This document shows positions 48,663-62,271 of a stretch of DNA of 64,000 bases, in pieces. Source of the DNA: Galbula dea (Eukaryota > Chordata > Aves > Piciformes > Galbulidae); assembly GCA_013399015.1 (NCBI GenBank), contig VWZX01010095.1, positions 62,001 through 126,000 of the forward strand. Direction: 5' to 3'. A program made the translations under genes and the position numbers. Position 1 is the stretch's first letter. Each line of letters begins with the position of its first letter. Under the pieces are notes generated by a model. That model searched no databases. It saw only the letters and a list, made by a program, of their open reading frames with translations, and had not been told where the DNA came from.

Positions 48663-51600
48663 CAATGTCATTTTTCACAGTCCCATCAGGCTGAATATTC
48701 TGGGTGTAATTCAGATCTGGTATTTGAGAAAAAGTAGAGAAGTTTCAAAGCTTAAAGTCTAAAACTCCCTGAGCTTAGAGAATCAAAGCCCTGGAGCTGC
48801 TATTGCATGGTCAAGTCCCAAACTCAAACAACAACCAAAAGAGATATAATTTAATTTCAAGTCATAAAAAGACCTTTTTTGGTGTTTCTGGAGTCATTTA
48901 TAAAGAGTTCTATACTTTTAAATATATCTTCTTTTTTAAGGATGAGATCAGGTGGTCCAACATGGTGTTCCTCCTGAATTATCCTGTTCCAGAGCAGCTC
49001 AGTCCACTCATGGGAAAAGCCACAACTTGAAGGAATGTCTTCCTATCCTTGGCACCAAGGTTGTGCCAATACTCTACCAGGTTCCTCAATCACCCCTAGC
49101 AACCTTGTTAAACAGATGAAATTCAATTCAAGGGGGGAAAGTGGGTGGAGAAATGCAATGAAGATATTCACAGTCCATGGTGGAAAGCCAGCAACTTGGC
49201 TCTCTCTCTCTAATCCCTGTAGGCTTTCTGCTTTGAAATGAGAGTAATTAACTCAGAAATGTACTCAGCTACCTCATGAAAAGAACCTCTATTTTAGGAT
49301 TGCACAACTTTGATTCCAGGATGCAGTGGCCACTCGAGGGCAATTCCAAACTAGATGGGGAATAATACAGAACAAACCTAGTTAAACTCCTGGTGATGGC
49401 AAGCTCCTAACACCACTTGCCACCAGGAAGTATGGCATCATCTCTGCAGCCCACATTTCATTCTGTTTCTTGTACCATTTCTTTCCCACCTAAACTAGCA
49501 AAGCTCTGTGAATCTGTCCACTACTGTTTGCAGCAGCCACTTGTTATAGAGAGTTAAAAAAGACTTGAAAATGTATGGTAGTAAGATCCCAAAGGGTTTT
49601 GAGAGAGAAAGAGATAGAATACACACCTGAGGAACGCACTGGGAAATCAGGAGGTCTAAGGCAGAGGTCAAAAAGAGTACTTCATTTCATCCCAGGATGG
49701 GAAGGAGAGGGAAGGGCTGCAGCAGCAGCTAACATATTCTGTACCACAGCCCAGAGCTTAGGCACACAGATCCAGCCACATATTTCTCTTTCTTAAAAAG
49801 GTAGAAGAATAGGGCTCATATCACATCTTCTTCTGGAGGTGAACCACTGAAGAGCTGCAAGAGAAGCAGCAAGAGGGAAATGCACTTTCTAACTCAGCAA
49901 GGAGACCGTAGGCCCTTCTTGCTCTGACTTTTCTGGATTTGAAGCCTTTCTACTTAATGCCCAGCATTAAGGATGTCTCCTTCCTTATGAGGCAAATGTC
50001 TGCAACTCCTTGGACTCCCAGCTGTCTCATGGAACAAGGTAGATATGAATCCCTGCACACACCAGTGGGATGTAAAGCTTTTTGTATGGGAACTACAAAT
50101 GTCACTCCTGAAAAGCCAAAGTAAGTGGAGGCCACAGAATCAGCCTACATAGCAATGATATTTCCTTATTTCCTGCAAAATCTCTGTGCTCAGAATACAT
50201 CTTTTTCTCTTAGCTGCTGCCAGCTGAGATCCTCTTTCCTGGGGGATGATTTCTCCTGCTGTACCTGCAGGACTCAGGGGGAGAAGTCCTCCTGCTCTGC
50301 TGTCCAGCCTGCAAGCATGGAGTGCTCTCATTGTAAATGACTGCAGTGCAATCCCCCAAAGATCAGAGAACAATTATGATGAATGAACATTGCTGATAAC
50401 AACATGAAGATGTTTTCAGTCTCATGACATTTTCAAATCCTTTCATCTGTCACAATCCATGGCACCACTCCATTTTTACATTTAAAAAAGGATGTTTCTC
50501 TTTGAATGTTTGCTGCAGCCCCAAGAAAAAATGTATTTAGCACTGTTTCTGTGTGACTATGATGTGACTATAATGGAGATGAATTAGATTTTAATCTCAG
50601 AAGAAAGCCAGAAAAAATGTAATTGAAGTCAATAGAGTTATTCTGCATTTTACTGTACAACAGAGATCAGGACCTCCCTCAGTTCCCTTCTTTAGTACTA
50701 GTTTATCAAGTATGAAGTCTGCAGTGCAAATAGATCTTTATTTCTACCAGTGGGTTTACCCTCCTTAGATTACCAGCTGCCTGCAGACTGCAAGTGCTGG
50801 GTTCAGCCCTTTCCCAAGCCCCCCAGAAGAATTCCAGTTATCTATGTATCAAAACTCTCCCAGTCTTCTGAAAGCAGTTTCCCTCACACAAACCAAAGCA
50901 CAGGCTCAAGTAATGATGCATATATAATGTTAGGTCTTTGTCTCCATCTTACTTCCTCCTGTAGCTAATTGCCTCACTGCAGAATGCCAATTAGTTTGAC
51001 TCCCAGCTGTATTCAGGAAGCCAACTGGGAATGCCTGTGTAAACCTTTGAAGTCCTGTACACTATCAGCTCATCTAAAAAGCTTATCAACACAGCATTGG
51101 AGAGGAAGAAATGAATCCTTATTAAAAAACATTCATCTTTTCCCAGCTTCACAAACTGCTTAGAGACAATAGGAAATGCTAAAGTGCCTCTTTGTCCTCT
51201 GTCCTCTCAGGATGCTCATGACAACACTGAAACTGTTAAAAAAAAAAAGCCACCTTTTTCTTTCTTTTTTCCCCTCTTATTGTTTTCATCAGTTCCCTAG
51301 ATAGTGATGAAACTCAGTAGGGACAGGATGTTGTTGTTAACATGTGCTGGCCATCACCACCATTAAACTCCAAACCCACCTGGCTGAAGAATTCTTACTG
51401 AACTTGGCATTTTGTGTCCCAGAGACAGCCTCTGCCATCACACCGTGCTGCAAGGTAGGAAGGAAAGTGCCAGGAGGCTATGAGAAGCCTTGAGCTGTTT
51501 GACTTGAAGGAGGAATATTTATTTTCTCTCTTTCTTCAGTAGCAACAGTAAATGAGCAGAAACATAAGGCTGTGAAGCCCTGAAGTCTAAACTTATGACT

Positions 51601-53137
51601 GCTAATTATTCCCCTGCAGTCTGGTTTTCCTCCAACAAAACAAAAGCTCTTACATCTGCTTATGTATGCCACAGGCTGATGATGAGAATATAATTAGTTA
51701 ATAATGATATTGCACTTCAATTATATCAGATTTGGATGGCTGAAGGCTATTGCAGCATCCCCAGTAAATCCAAGCAGCTGACAGAAGTTTAGATCCTTAC
51801 CCTAACTTTGCTAGGGCTTGCAAAAGAAGCACCTTAGTGTTTTGTGAATGGAAAAGCAAAGTGGTTTTGACCCTGCAATGTTTTTCACCTTGCTAACACA
51901 GAAGTATGAATAGGAGGAGGAACTACTTCAAACTTGCCAAAGATGTTCTTCATGAATTATTCCTTCCCAGCTTCTCTTTTCTCCTCTACCTTCTCTTTCT
52001 TGTCTTCATGATTCATTCTCAGGTCACCTCTCTACTTCCTGTGTCCATATCCTTACTTTTACACTTCCTGCTGTTATTTCAGATATAAAGCATTCCCTAC
52101 AAGAAAATCTCCCATGTAATTTGCAAGAGTCACACACACACACATCCAGCTATTTGGAAAATAGGCCTGAAGATTTGTTCTGGTTTGTTTTTCTGGCTCA
52201 GTTGATGATTGCATGTGGTACAGGAGTCAAAATCCCATCACAGAAAGTTGAATGAAGCACTCCTGGAGTGCATGTATCTCAAGGAAGAAAATAACTGCAA
52301 AGGACAGCAATTTCTGCTGGGGATTACTACAAACTGTTTGTGAGGTAGAGAATTATACACCTATTAAAAGATTATGTTCTTCTTTGGGTACTGAGTGATT
52401 CCTTGTTGTTCTAAAAGGGAATAAATAATGCTGCTCTTTGAAGGAAGCTAGAATGAGTGTGAGCTTTGAATAACTTCAGTGCTCCTCTTTCCCTGACAAT
52501 AAAGCTATCTACTATAACAGACTATTATAGGAAAACTTTCTAGACAAGTGTTTGTATGAAAATTCAGCAGTGAAAATTGCTATGGATTGCAGCTTCCCTT
52601 GGGAAGGAAAGCTGAGAGGAAGCTCCTTTGGATCTTGTCAGCACAATAAACTACAGCATTTTCATTACAGCAACCTAGCATTGGATGGGTACAAAATTGA
52701 GAGGATCAATCAGAAATGCTGCTGCCTCCATGTTCCAGAATAAATGCAGGCAATAAATATCCTATTATTTAATGATACATCTTTACTGTATTCACAGCAG
52801 AAAATTAATGATGCAGTAGAAACACTGACAATGGCACAGAACACACAGTGTAGCAGGATAAATAGTTCATAGAAATTCATATTAACTGGGAGGTATTTTC
52901 TAGTAAGACTTGAAGCAAAATAGCAATCTACATTAAATAATGCTAGGAACTGAAGAGCAGACAAAATTTAGGCTGGTGGAACCTTTTATCTCACTCTTGT
53001 TGATACCACACACTGTTCTTCCATTCTAAGCCTCCCACTACATCCTCAGCTGATCAGAGTGTGGATTAGAGTCCTAGTTATTGTTCTAATAGATCCTCAC
53101 ATCATATCTGCATGCTTACATTCAAAATCTTGGTTTT

Positions 53138-53171
53138 TATATATATATTGTTTTATATATATATATATATG
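53138..53171. repeat. (AT)n microsatellite
   Basis: Two TATATA runs are split by TTGTTT. A CTTGGTTTTT motif flanks the tract on both sides (about 53128 and 53180). Confidence 0.95.
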
Positions 53172-56100
53172 TATTGACTCTTGGTTTTTCATTGGTCTGC
53201 AGCACTTGCTTACACCCCAATGCTCAATATGTGATGCCTTTTACCTATGTTGTTTCTTTGTTGTTTTCATTGCAACTAAACCAAATACTTCCAGCTCCAG
53301 ATCTGCATTTTTTTCTTGGCTGTCTATTACTAGGTTGCTCACAGTGTGGAGGCTCTACAAAGCCAGGCTGTGCCCTGTTATCTGCTTGCACTTCCCTTCC
53401 TGCACTCCCCTGCCAGAATTTCTCTGCACTGCATCATTGCATTGGTCATAAATATCTCCTTCTACTTAGAACAACCAGTTGCTGCTGCTATGTACATAAA
53501 ACTCTACTTGTACCACACAAAGAGAAACAGAAGTAAAGAATCCCACCCCAAACATTAACAACAGACACCTGATCAAGCAGGGAAATTGCTGTCACAGCTA
53601 AATCAAGTCACACAAAATTGCAGGCAGGTCAGGAAAAGTTCAGACAGATCAAGCCTGAGCCCTTAAAAACTCATTACAAAGCTTCTGGCCAGTGGCAATG
53701 CTGCCCTGCAGGGCTGCATCCCTACAGCATGTTCTACAGAGGCAGACCATCTGCAGTGCAAATCATAAGTGGAAGGAATGGAGCAAAGGCTCCATGTCCT
53801 TGAAGATGCCAGTTTGCCACTCTGGGAGGGCATACTTACAACATAAAGAAAGGAAGCAATTCTGAAAGTATGTAATGGGCATGTGGCAGAAATTAATAAT
53901 CAATAACAAAACTGAGGGAGTTGATTAAATATCTTAAAAAGGAAGCCATGGCAAGGGCTCTTCCTAGAGAAGTTCCTGGGGAGTTGAAGCCTGCAAGTCA
54001 TTATTCAGTAACTGCACATGCTGTGATACCTGATGCTGGAGAACAGTCCTAAAAATTAATCCAAATCTACCAAAGAGTCAGACTTTGGAGCTGGCAACAT
54101 TAGTGAAGTCTGGTCATCATGAGACACAGAGCCTGAAGCTGCCACCTGTGTGCAGTGGGTGAGCATCTCTGCTCCTGGGGTGCTAATTAGAAGTGGCTTT
54201 TTCTTACTGGAGAAGGTTAATCAAAAAGTGTGCAGAAGACAGAGCATGGAAAAGGGAGCCAACAGATTTCTGAATTTGAAGAGCAAGACTTTTCTTAAAA
54301 TTCCTGAATTCATAGGAGTTAGGAACCAGGAATGAGGAATGATCCTGAGTGATGTGCTAAGTATCAACACCTTGCAATGTGCAAGCTCAGGAGAGAGAGA
54401 GAGCCTGCTGATATGATAAATATTAATATGGTAAAATATTATTTAATTGGAGGACAATGCAGGTTTCCAAAGGTTCAGCCCTCAGTGCACTCTACTTTGA
54501 CTGCAGAGGCAGGATTAGTCAGTCTAAAGCATCACAGATCCAATTCCAAGGGATGGAAAAGGAGACATTAGGAATTATTTCCCTTCTTATTGCTTAGGTG
54601 ATACAAAAATCCCTCAGCAGCCTGCTGGTCTCTTTATAAGTAAAATCCAGAAGAGAACTTGGCAAACCCAGCTCTCTCTGACAGAAATTCCCTATTTACT
54701 TTATAAAATATACTTTAAAAATATTTCCTTAGTTTTTTTCCCTTGAGGTAAAGCAGAAAATTCTGCATTAAACATTTTTTGAAAGGAAACAAAAAGAAGA
54801 AAAAAACCCAAACCTGTGATTTTTATTCATTAAAAAGCCTTGACCCTGCAAATGCATGTTCTGCCCCTGGAAATGCATGTTCTAACCCTCTGGGTCATGG
54901 ATTCAATTTCCCTCTAGTAGTCATTCTCTTTGCAAAGGATTAGTCATTGCAGCTTTTGATTTTGCTTAATACATAACAATTAGAACCTCCCTCTCATCAG
55001 TTGTTCTCCCTCTAACCTCTTTTCACAGTATCCATTCAGAGAAATATGGACTGCAGGAACAGGAAAGAAACATAACACAGAATTTGCTGCTTCATGTCAT
55101 TAAGCTTTTTCAGTTAAAGTGGGAAACCAAGGAAAGCTCCAATTATTGCCCCAATATTTCCTATTTTGTGATATTTCCTTGTTGGGTTTAGCAGTTACCA
55201 AGGTTCTTACAAGCCAGATATGTGTATTCCAGTGGGGAGCACTTTCAGTCAGCAGATACAAGAGGGGAATTAAACAACTGGCAATGGAAATAGACACTAA
55301 GAAGCTGTTAAAAAGCACACTCAAAAGTTTTCAAATGAAAAATAAAACCATCTTTTCCCATCTGTGTCCAATCAGGAGTGACTGAGAGTTATTTGAGTCT
55401 CACAGCTGCCCTTTGGCCTGTGGGAAATGAAGTGACTCTTATGGACATGGAGCCCATCCACAACAATGTCATTTATTGGGCTAGAAACGTTCTGCAACTT
55501 CACTTTGTGCTAAGGCAGGTTGTCAAGTGTTGCAAACAATACCTAATGCTGCTTGAAACCTTAGCAGCTGGGGAAAAAGCTTTTGAAAATGCCTCTGAAT
55601 TGACTGAAGAGACAGTGCTGTGTAAAGAAATCTCAGAGCAGCAGAGCTGTGGTTCCTGGACTGGATCGTTGTCTGCACAAGGAGGCACCTTGCAACAATG
55701 GTGGCACAGGCAGCCCTTCCTGAAGTGATAGCTTGGCTGAGATTTTAGCTGCAGAACTTTAAATTTATTAAGATTTGCACATTTTTTTATAAATGAGTTC
55801 TTGAAGTCAGGGCCAAGCTTCATTTCTTTCATTCAAGATACAACTTGCAAGGGAGGGTTAACAGTTTATTTGAATTCTTTCCTGGAAAAAGGGCCAATTC
55901 ATGACCTAAAGAACTCATTTATTAAAAAAATGCAACTCTCATAAACTTTCTGTTCCCATGGCATTGACTTTCCCTCTGAAAAATGTTTGTGTCAAACCTT
56001 TAAAACCTTTTTCCCTCTAGTAACCAGCACTAGAAACTCTCAGCACAGAAGACAGCTTCCTTGAATAAAGGAACAAAGTTAAAATCAAAGCTGTCATACT

Positions 56101-56956
56101 ACAATAAACACTCTAATGGTCATTAATTGACCACTACTACTACCACTTCTACTTTACCTACTGCAAGGTACAGATCCTGTGAGTCTCTGTGTTATTGTTT
56201 CATATATAACTTTCTGAACAATATTAAAGTTTCTCACCAGTCCATGTCTTTCACAGCCTTTCCTCAGACAGAACTTCGAATCAAGTTGAGAGACCAGGTG
56301 TTCACCAATCTGAAGGCAGGAGTTTTGCCTCACAGGAAGGGCTAAAGCAGAATGGAGTAAGAAGCTGAGGGTTTGCTATGGTCACATTTTTTCCCTAAAG
56401 AAGAAAAAAGGAGTCACTCCAGTTCTAAAAATCTGGGAAAGGAAAAACTGAGATATGTTCAGAAGCTTTCAGTACATCCAACCTTCAGTGGGGCTATGAG
56501 AATCTCAGTTACATCTCTGTGCCTTCAGCAACTCAGCCCACTGATACAACACAGCCAGTGCAAGCTGCAGAGCATTGCATCTACTTGCATTTGCTCTACC
56601 AAGAAAGGTGGAAGGAGATCCAAGCCTTGTGAAAAGACATTTAGTGCTGACTAAGGAATCCAAACCTACTTTGGATCAGAACCATTCTGGACAATCTCTG
56701 CAGTTCAGGATGAATTTGCTACTCTTACTAAAATTTTCTTCCAGTATTTTCTCTATGAACATTAACACTAAAATCTCTCCAGCAAGCCCCAATTTGTAAG
56801 GAGTTTAGAGCAGACTGGGGGCAGAGTGCCCTCTGTGAACCCCTAGCAAGTGCCTTCTCATGTGAAGTGAGACCTGTTTCCAGGGGCTTCAGACTTCCTT
56901 GCCATCCTCATAAGACAAGCAAGTATTTCTCACACAGGTAACCATTCTGAAATGTA

Positions 56957-57220
56957 TATCATAGAGTCATAGAGTTGTCAGAGTTGGAAAGGACCTTAAA
57001 GATCATCTAGTTCCAACCCCCCTGCCTGCCAGGGACACCTCCCACTAGATCAGGTTGCCCACAGCCCCAGCCAGCCTGGCCTTAAAAGCTTCCAGGGATG
57101 GAGCTTCCACAGCCTCTCTGGGCAACCTGTTGCAGTGTCTCCCCACCCTCACAGGGAAGAACTTCCTCCTCATATCCAATCTAAATCTGCCCTCCTCTAG
57201 TTTCCATCCTGTGGCTGCGT
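56957..57220 (-). mobile_element. CR1 LINE 3' fragment, antisense (about 265 bp)
   Basis: Read on the minus strand it ends in the CR1 tail (ATATCATAGAGTCATAGAG on the + strand). GAGTTGGAAAGGACCTTAAA and CCCCCCTGCCTGCCAGGGAC are diagnostic. The minus-strand translation contains LDMRRKFFPVRVGRHCNRLP and REAVEAPSLEAFKARL, the C terminus of CR1 ORF2. It is 5'-truncated. Confidence 0.95.
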
Positions 57221-59356
57221 ATCTCCACACACAGCTATTTGCAAAAGTCCCACATTTCTGGTGGTAATCTCAAGTCTCAGAAGTCCTAACATCTAAACAT
57301 CTTACAGTGCTTTTTGCCTTTCTAAAGAAACTGCACTGGGTCTGATTGGGAGGGAGTTAATTAAACTGGATCTTGACATTTACTTCATCTGGACCTAAGT
57401 GTTTTTTTCCTGATCCTGTCCCTGACCAGAATAACCTAGATTAGCCTGCAGGCCACACAGCTGCTTGGAGTGAGGTTTCTTCAGCTCTGTCTGGAGGAAC
57501 TGCTCAGACAGTTTCAATACCATCAAAAATACTTTAATCTTTGTGGCAGGCAGGAAAAAAAACCTCTGTGCATATTTTCCTAACTAGCATGGAATGAAAG
57601 AGAATGTTGAGAGAGAAAATGCCACAAGTTGGTTGTTAAAGCTTTTATGTGTCAGTATGCTCTTCAAAATGACTCCATGAGGTTTACTTTCCTATCAGGA
57701 GGATAAACAGTTTTGGGGGCATCCTACTGTCTCTAGATTACATTGTAATCTACTTACACAAACAGGATGCTTCATTTAAAAACAAATCTGTCTCATTTAA
57801 CAAAAAGACAGCAACCTTGGGGGGAAAAAAAGCCAACAACAAAACACAACCCCCTCACATTTATTTATCCCAGAAAACATATTTTCTTCCAGAATAGAAG
57901 AAAATTAAACAACAAAACAAAGTAAAAAAAGCCAAATTAAAGCCTTTTCATATCCCCTGGCTGCATTGCTGCCTTCTAGCTCTTCCAGGAGAAATAGTGC
58001 TTTTCTTATTAGCTGGCACTGCAAGAATTGAAGTGACCCAGCAGTCAACATTTCCCACTGTGGCCAAAACAGTTTTATAATTGTCCTGTGAATTAGGGAA
58101 GTGAATTCTCAGAGGATTCTTGCATGGAGTATTTTCTGGGGCGATGATGTGGAAAGAACAGATGTAATGAGCAGAGAGCTAACCATGTGGAATACAATTT
58201 CATTCTTGAGTAAACTTCCCATCTTCTCCAACCAGAAAGTAGATTAAAAGTAGAGCATCAAGCAGGGAACTAACCTGGAGATTGTGCTGCTCCACACAAC
58301 TAAGAGAATGGGCAGATTTGCATTACAGCAGCCTTTGGTACAGGGCAGGGAAAAGAAATAGAAGCAGAAACAACAGCATTCTTAATACTCTGTGGGGTTC
58401 ATTCATGTGACTCCCCCTCTACTGCTGATGGGAACTGTTTGATGGGATCTGAGCCTCCCACTGAAATAAAACACCCCTGCACCTCAACAAGTGCAGCAAT
58501 AAATTGGGCATTCTGCTTTTATAAATTCTCTAGCCCAGGAGCAGCTCAGGCAAGGGTGTGAAGAGAGAGGTGTGCTGAAAGGGGAAAGACAAGGAACCAG
58601 GGAGTGGCTTCTGCTGCTGCCTTGGTCACTCTGGGGCAGTATTGCCACTCTTAAGATCTGGATTTCACCCTGGCACAATGTTTGTGTGTTTCAGATCAAG
58701 ACTATTTAAGCTAAGTTTTCACTCAATATAACCAGCTTTTAAGAAGTCTATCTCAGAAGCTAGCACATAGATGATGTTCCTGTGCTGTCTAGGAGGAGTG
58801 GTTTAACTGCTCATGGAAATCACAGCATCACTGCAGGTTTCTGGCAGCAGTGAGCAGGATGCAGATAGACCTCTCTGAGAATCAGAGATGGATTTTCTCC
58901 AAACATGACCTTTTGTCTTTTTCCCTTTCATGGGTGAAAGATGCTAAAATGTCATCTCAAATTGTTCTTTATTTGCCTTATGTTTTTTTTTCCCCAAATC
59001 CTTTTAAAGAAATTAAACAGCCTACAGGCTGACTCATGACCAGCTTTTTCCATTTAGTTTTTAACAGATGCCCAACAGTGTTAAATAAAGAGCACTGCTC
59101 CTTCTCTCAGCAGCATTTTCCAGACTTAAAAGTTCTATATGTTAGGAGAGATGTTTCTGATGGAACAAATCTCACTCATCCTGACTTTTTAAAACAAAAC
59201 CAAGCAAAAAAGAACCCCAACAAAACTGAAGCCTCTACTTTATGCAGTAATAACTTAAGATTTCAAAGATCATAAACCTTGGATGCCCTTAATAGGAATA
59301 TTTATTAGATGTGGATTTAGATGAATTCTGACCAACTGATTTTTTTGTTTACTATT
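57221..59356. other. Gene-free region between two CR1 copies
   Basis: About 2.1 kb of AT-rich unique DNA with several homopolymer A/T runs. Nothing is recognised. Confidence 0.7.
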
Positions 59357-59546
59357 GGCACTGGAACAGGTTGCCCAGAGAGGTTGTGGCTGCCCCATCC
59401 CTGGCAGTGTTCAAGGCCAGGCTGGATGTGGCCCTGAGCAACCTGGTCTGGTGTGTGGTGTCCCTGCCCATGGCAGGGGGGTTGGAACTAGGTGATCCTT
59501 AAGGTCCCTTCCATCCTGGGTCAGTCTAGGATTCTGTGATTCTATG
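59357..59546 (+). mobile_element. CR1 LINE 3' fragment (about 190 bp)
   Basis: TGGAACAGGTTGCCCAGAGA, CTGCCCATGGCAGGGGGGTT and GGTGATCCTTAAGGTCCCTT, followed by a GATTCTGTGATTCTATG tail ending at 59546. Sense orientation, 5'-truncated. Confidence 0.95.
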
Positions 59547-61097
59547 AATTTCATGGTAACTATAGACTAAGCTACATTTGCCCAAACAAGCTTCATTCAA
59601 TTTCTTGAAACAAATCAGCTTTTGAAGCAAGAATGTAACAGAATTAGAGATTACTAACACACTTTGTTAGAGAGAGTTTGATAGAAAGGCAAGGAATACA
59701 GGCACGGAGTGGTGTAGAAGAGAGAGAAGACCAGGAAGGTTAAATCATCTCTATGGTCATTTTTCCACATCAGGAAGCTTACAAAAGAACTGCCAGAGTA
59801 AATCTGTATTTCATCCACTCTGCAGCTTGCAGAGCCAGCCAAAATGTAAAGCATCACCTTCATTAAGAATTCAGGGGCAGAAGAGACATGCTATTCTTTC
59901 TTGTTGGTGGTTTGGGTTTTGTTTCTTTAATCTGAATGTACAGATACTGCTGCCAATGTTTTGGCAACTGTCTTTGATGTTTTCCCTTACCCAAATATTA
60001 TTGGTGACAAATGATACTGACATGTTTAGTGTTCAGTAATTGCATTGAGCTCTCAGAGGCTTTAGGGAAACTGAACAGCTTAGGTGGTTTGGGAAACTCT
60101 TCACAAAAACAACACCACAAAAAAAGGAAGTGCTTGAAAATGTTTTCTCAGAACAAAGGGTCTCTTCCTAAGAGAAGACCAAACTTTCCTATCTTGAATG
60201 CAACTGGATCTTTTCCTGTCTTAAAAAAAAAGATTAGCCTTGTCTGTCACAGCATTTGACTCAAAAGCATTATTAAAAACCATCTTGTCTGCTTCCACAC
60301 AGTGAGTCATTATTTGCAGCTCATTAATTTCCTGTTAATAACTCTAGTTTATTTTTACCAAGACACTTTCTGTATTTCCTAAAACAGCCACTGGAAAAGA
60401 AACCACCCACTGGCCATTCAGAAACCTAAAAGTTTCTCCTGGGCAGGATATTTTTCTTTTGTTTTACAATGCTCAAGATCTTTTGCACAAAAACTATGTG
60501 TTTCTGTATCTCTTACTGGTACTGGGACTCAAACCCCTTCCCACATGCCTCTCACTTCACTGTAGAGCTTGTTCCAGCTCCTGTAGACCATGACAGCATC
60601 TTCTGGATATTTGTGGGGATATATCCAGCCACACTTCTTCTCAACCATATGTTGAGGAGCTAGGCCCATTCAATCATGTTTACATGGTGCTAAACTGAGC
60701 CTAAGAAATCACTTTCACCTAACATGAGTTGCACCTCCCTTTGTCTTAGCTGCCACAGACACACATAAAACACCATGGTCTTCTTGGCCTGCTGCTCAGC
60801 CAGAACCCCAGGCAGCCCAAAGAATGTGACATGCTGGATCAAGCCTCTGCCCTGGGCAGACAGGGATTTACAGGAAGGAAATAAAAAAGGAAGCATACAT
60901 GTCTCACTTGAAAGTGCTTTCTTGTTTCCAAGAAGGAATGTCAGTGGTAAAATACCAGGCACTAACCTGAGGCTGCTGCCTTGCTCCCCCTAGGCAAGGA
61001 TGCCACACTGGTGGCTACAAAGAACTCCAGAACAGGAGGGATTTAAGACCAGTCCCAGGCTCTTGTAAGGCACAGCTCCACCAGCCTTCAATAAGGC

Positions 61098-61139
61098 ATA
61101 ATATATACATAATAAAATATATATAATATATACATAATA
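61098..61139. repeat. AT-rich tandem duplication
   Basis: ATAATATATACATAATA occurs twice, separated by AAATATAT; an AT-rich simple tract. Confidence 0.85.
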
Positions 61140-62214
61140 CAAAGTATCTGGGAGCTGTTTCCCAAACTGCATTTTCATGTATGGAATCAGTTTCCAGCCA
61201 TCAGCTGAAATCTTGATCTTCAGAAGGTTTCAAGGAAAGATGACTGGGTTCCTTTGCTGCTGATAAGGCTTGAATCTGGTTTTCTGAAGTGAAGGGGTTT
61301 TGGCTGAAACCCAGCTAGGAAGAGGGTCTGTTCTTTAGGCAACATTGGTAAATTCACCCTACATGAGGAAACATCAGAGGCTGCTATTGCAAAGCACAGA
61401 GCTTTTCTTGTCAGGAGCCAACACCAGTTTCTTTTGCCTTTCTCAGGATTTCTTTGCAAGCAGAAGGTTCAATTTCCCTTTTCAATCCTTGTGCAGCCAA
61501 TTCTTAATGGGATGGCTCAGAACTGGTGATTGACTACGTAGCTATAATTTTACAAAGATTAATTCACTGGTGACCTAAATACCTACACAGAGGCAAAATG
61601 AAATATGTTCCTAGGCAACAAGAAGCTATTGACACAAGGAAAACTCCTCCAGAGATTGTTACCTGAAGCAAAGCAGCAAAGAGCACATATCAGATTTGAA
61701 GGAGGGCAAGAAAAAGATGAGCAAGAAACACCCTGACCTTTCAAGAAAAAACATTGTGCACAGTCCTATGATTCTGAGGGTTTGTCCCAGGGATGGGAAA
61801 CCTCCAGGAAAGTCCAGAAGTGCTGCCACTTGTGATTAGGGGGGAAAAAATTGCATTACTCTTGCACTCCCTAGCATAAACGTGTCAGCAGCTGGCTGAA
61901 CACTTACTGAGCAAAGTCATGGAAGCATCACTTGAGGCACAGAAGTAATCTGCTATCAGTAGGAAAACATTTTCCATGCATGTGTGACCATCAGCATCTT
62001 GCTGTAGAGTGGGACTGGGGAAGAGCAGAGTGAACCAGTGTTCTCAGGTGCTGTGACCATACTTTTCTCATCACTTCATTGATGGAAAATAGGTTTGTTG
62101 TTTTAAACTGCATTTTTTTTATGATGCTTTGGAAGAAAAGAACTTGGATGGCCCAAGTTTCATGAAACAACTGTTATGCCTATCCTACTGCTCCTTCCCT
62201 GAGTTTCCTGGCTC

Positions 62215-62271
62215 TTCAGATATTTATATATGTTTATATTTATTTATATTCAGATATTTTTATATGTTCTT
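62215..62271. repeat. AT-rich imperfect tandem duplication (34-bp period)
   Basis: TTCAGATATTT..TATATGTT recurs with a 34-bp offset within an AT-rich stretch. Confidence 0.75.

Larger units (their letters stand above)
47313..56956. other. Gene-free region downstream of RAB38, part 2
   Basis: About 9.6 kb with an ambiguous base at 48662, a short CA tract near 52134-52143 and an AT microsatellite at 53138-53171. A 116-codon open frame at 55378-55728 (+) shows no known similarity. No gene or transposon is recognised. Confidence 0.65.

Noticed and set aside
55378..55728. 116-codon open frame in the downstream gene-free region
   Set aside because: No domain, no flanking splice or poly(A) context and no recognised homology.
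61766..61790. CCTATGATTCTGAGG resembling a CR1 tail
   Set aside because: Only about 12 bases match and the preceding sequence is not CR1-like.
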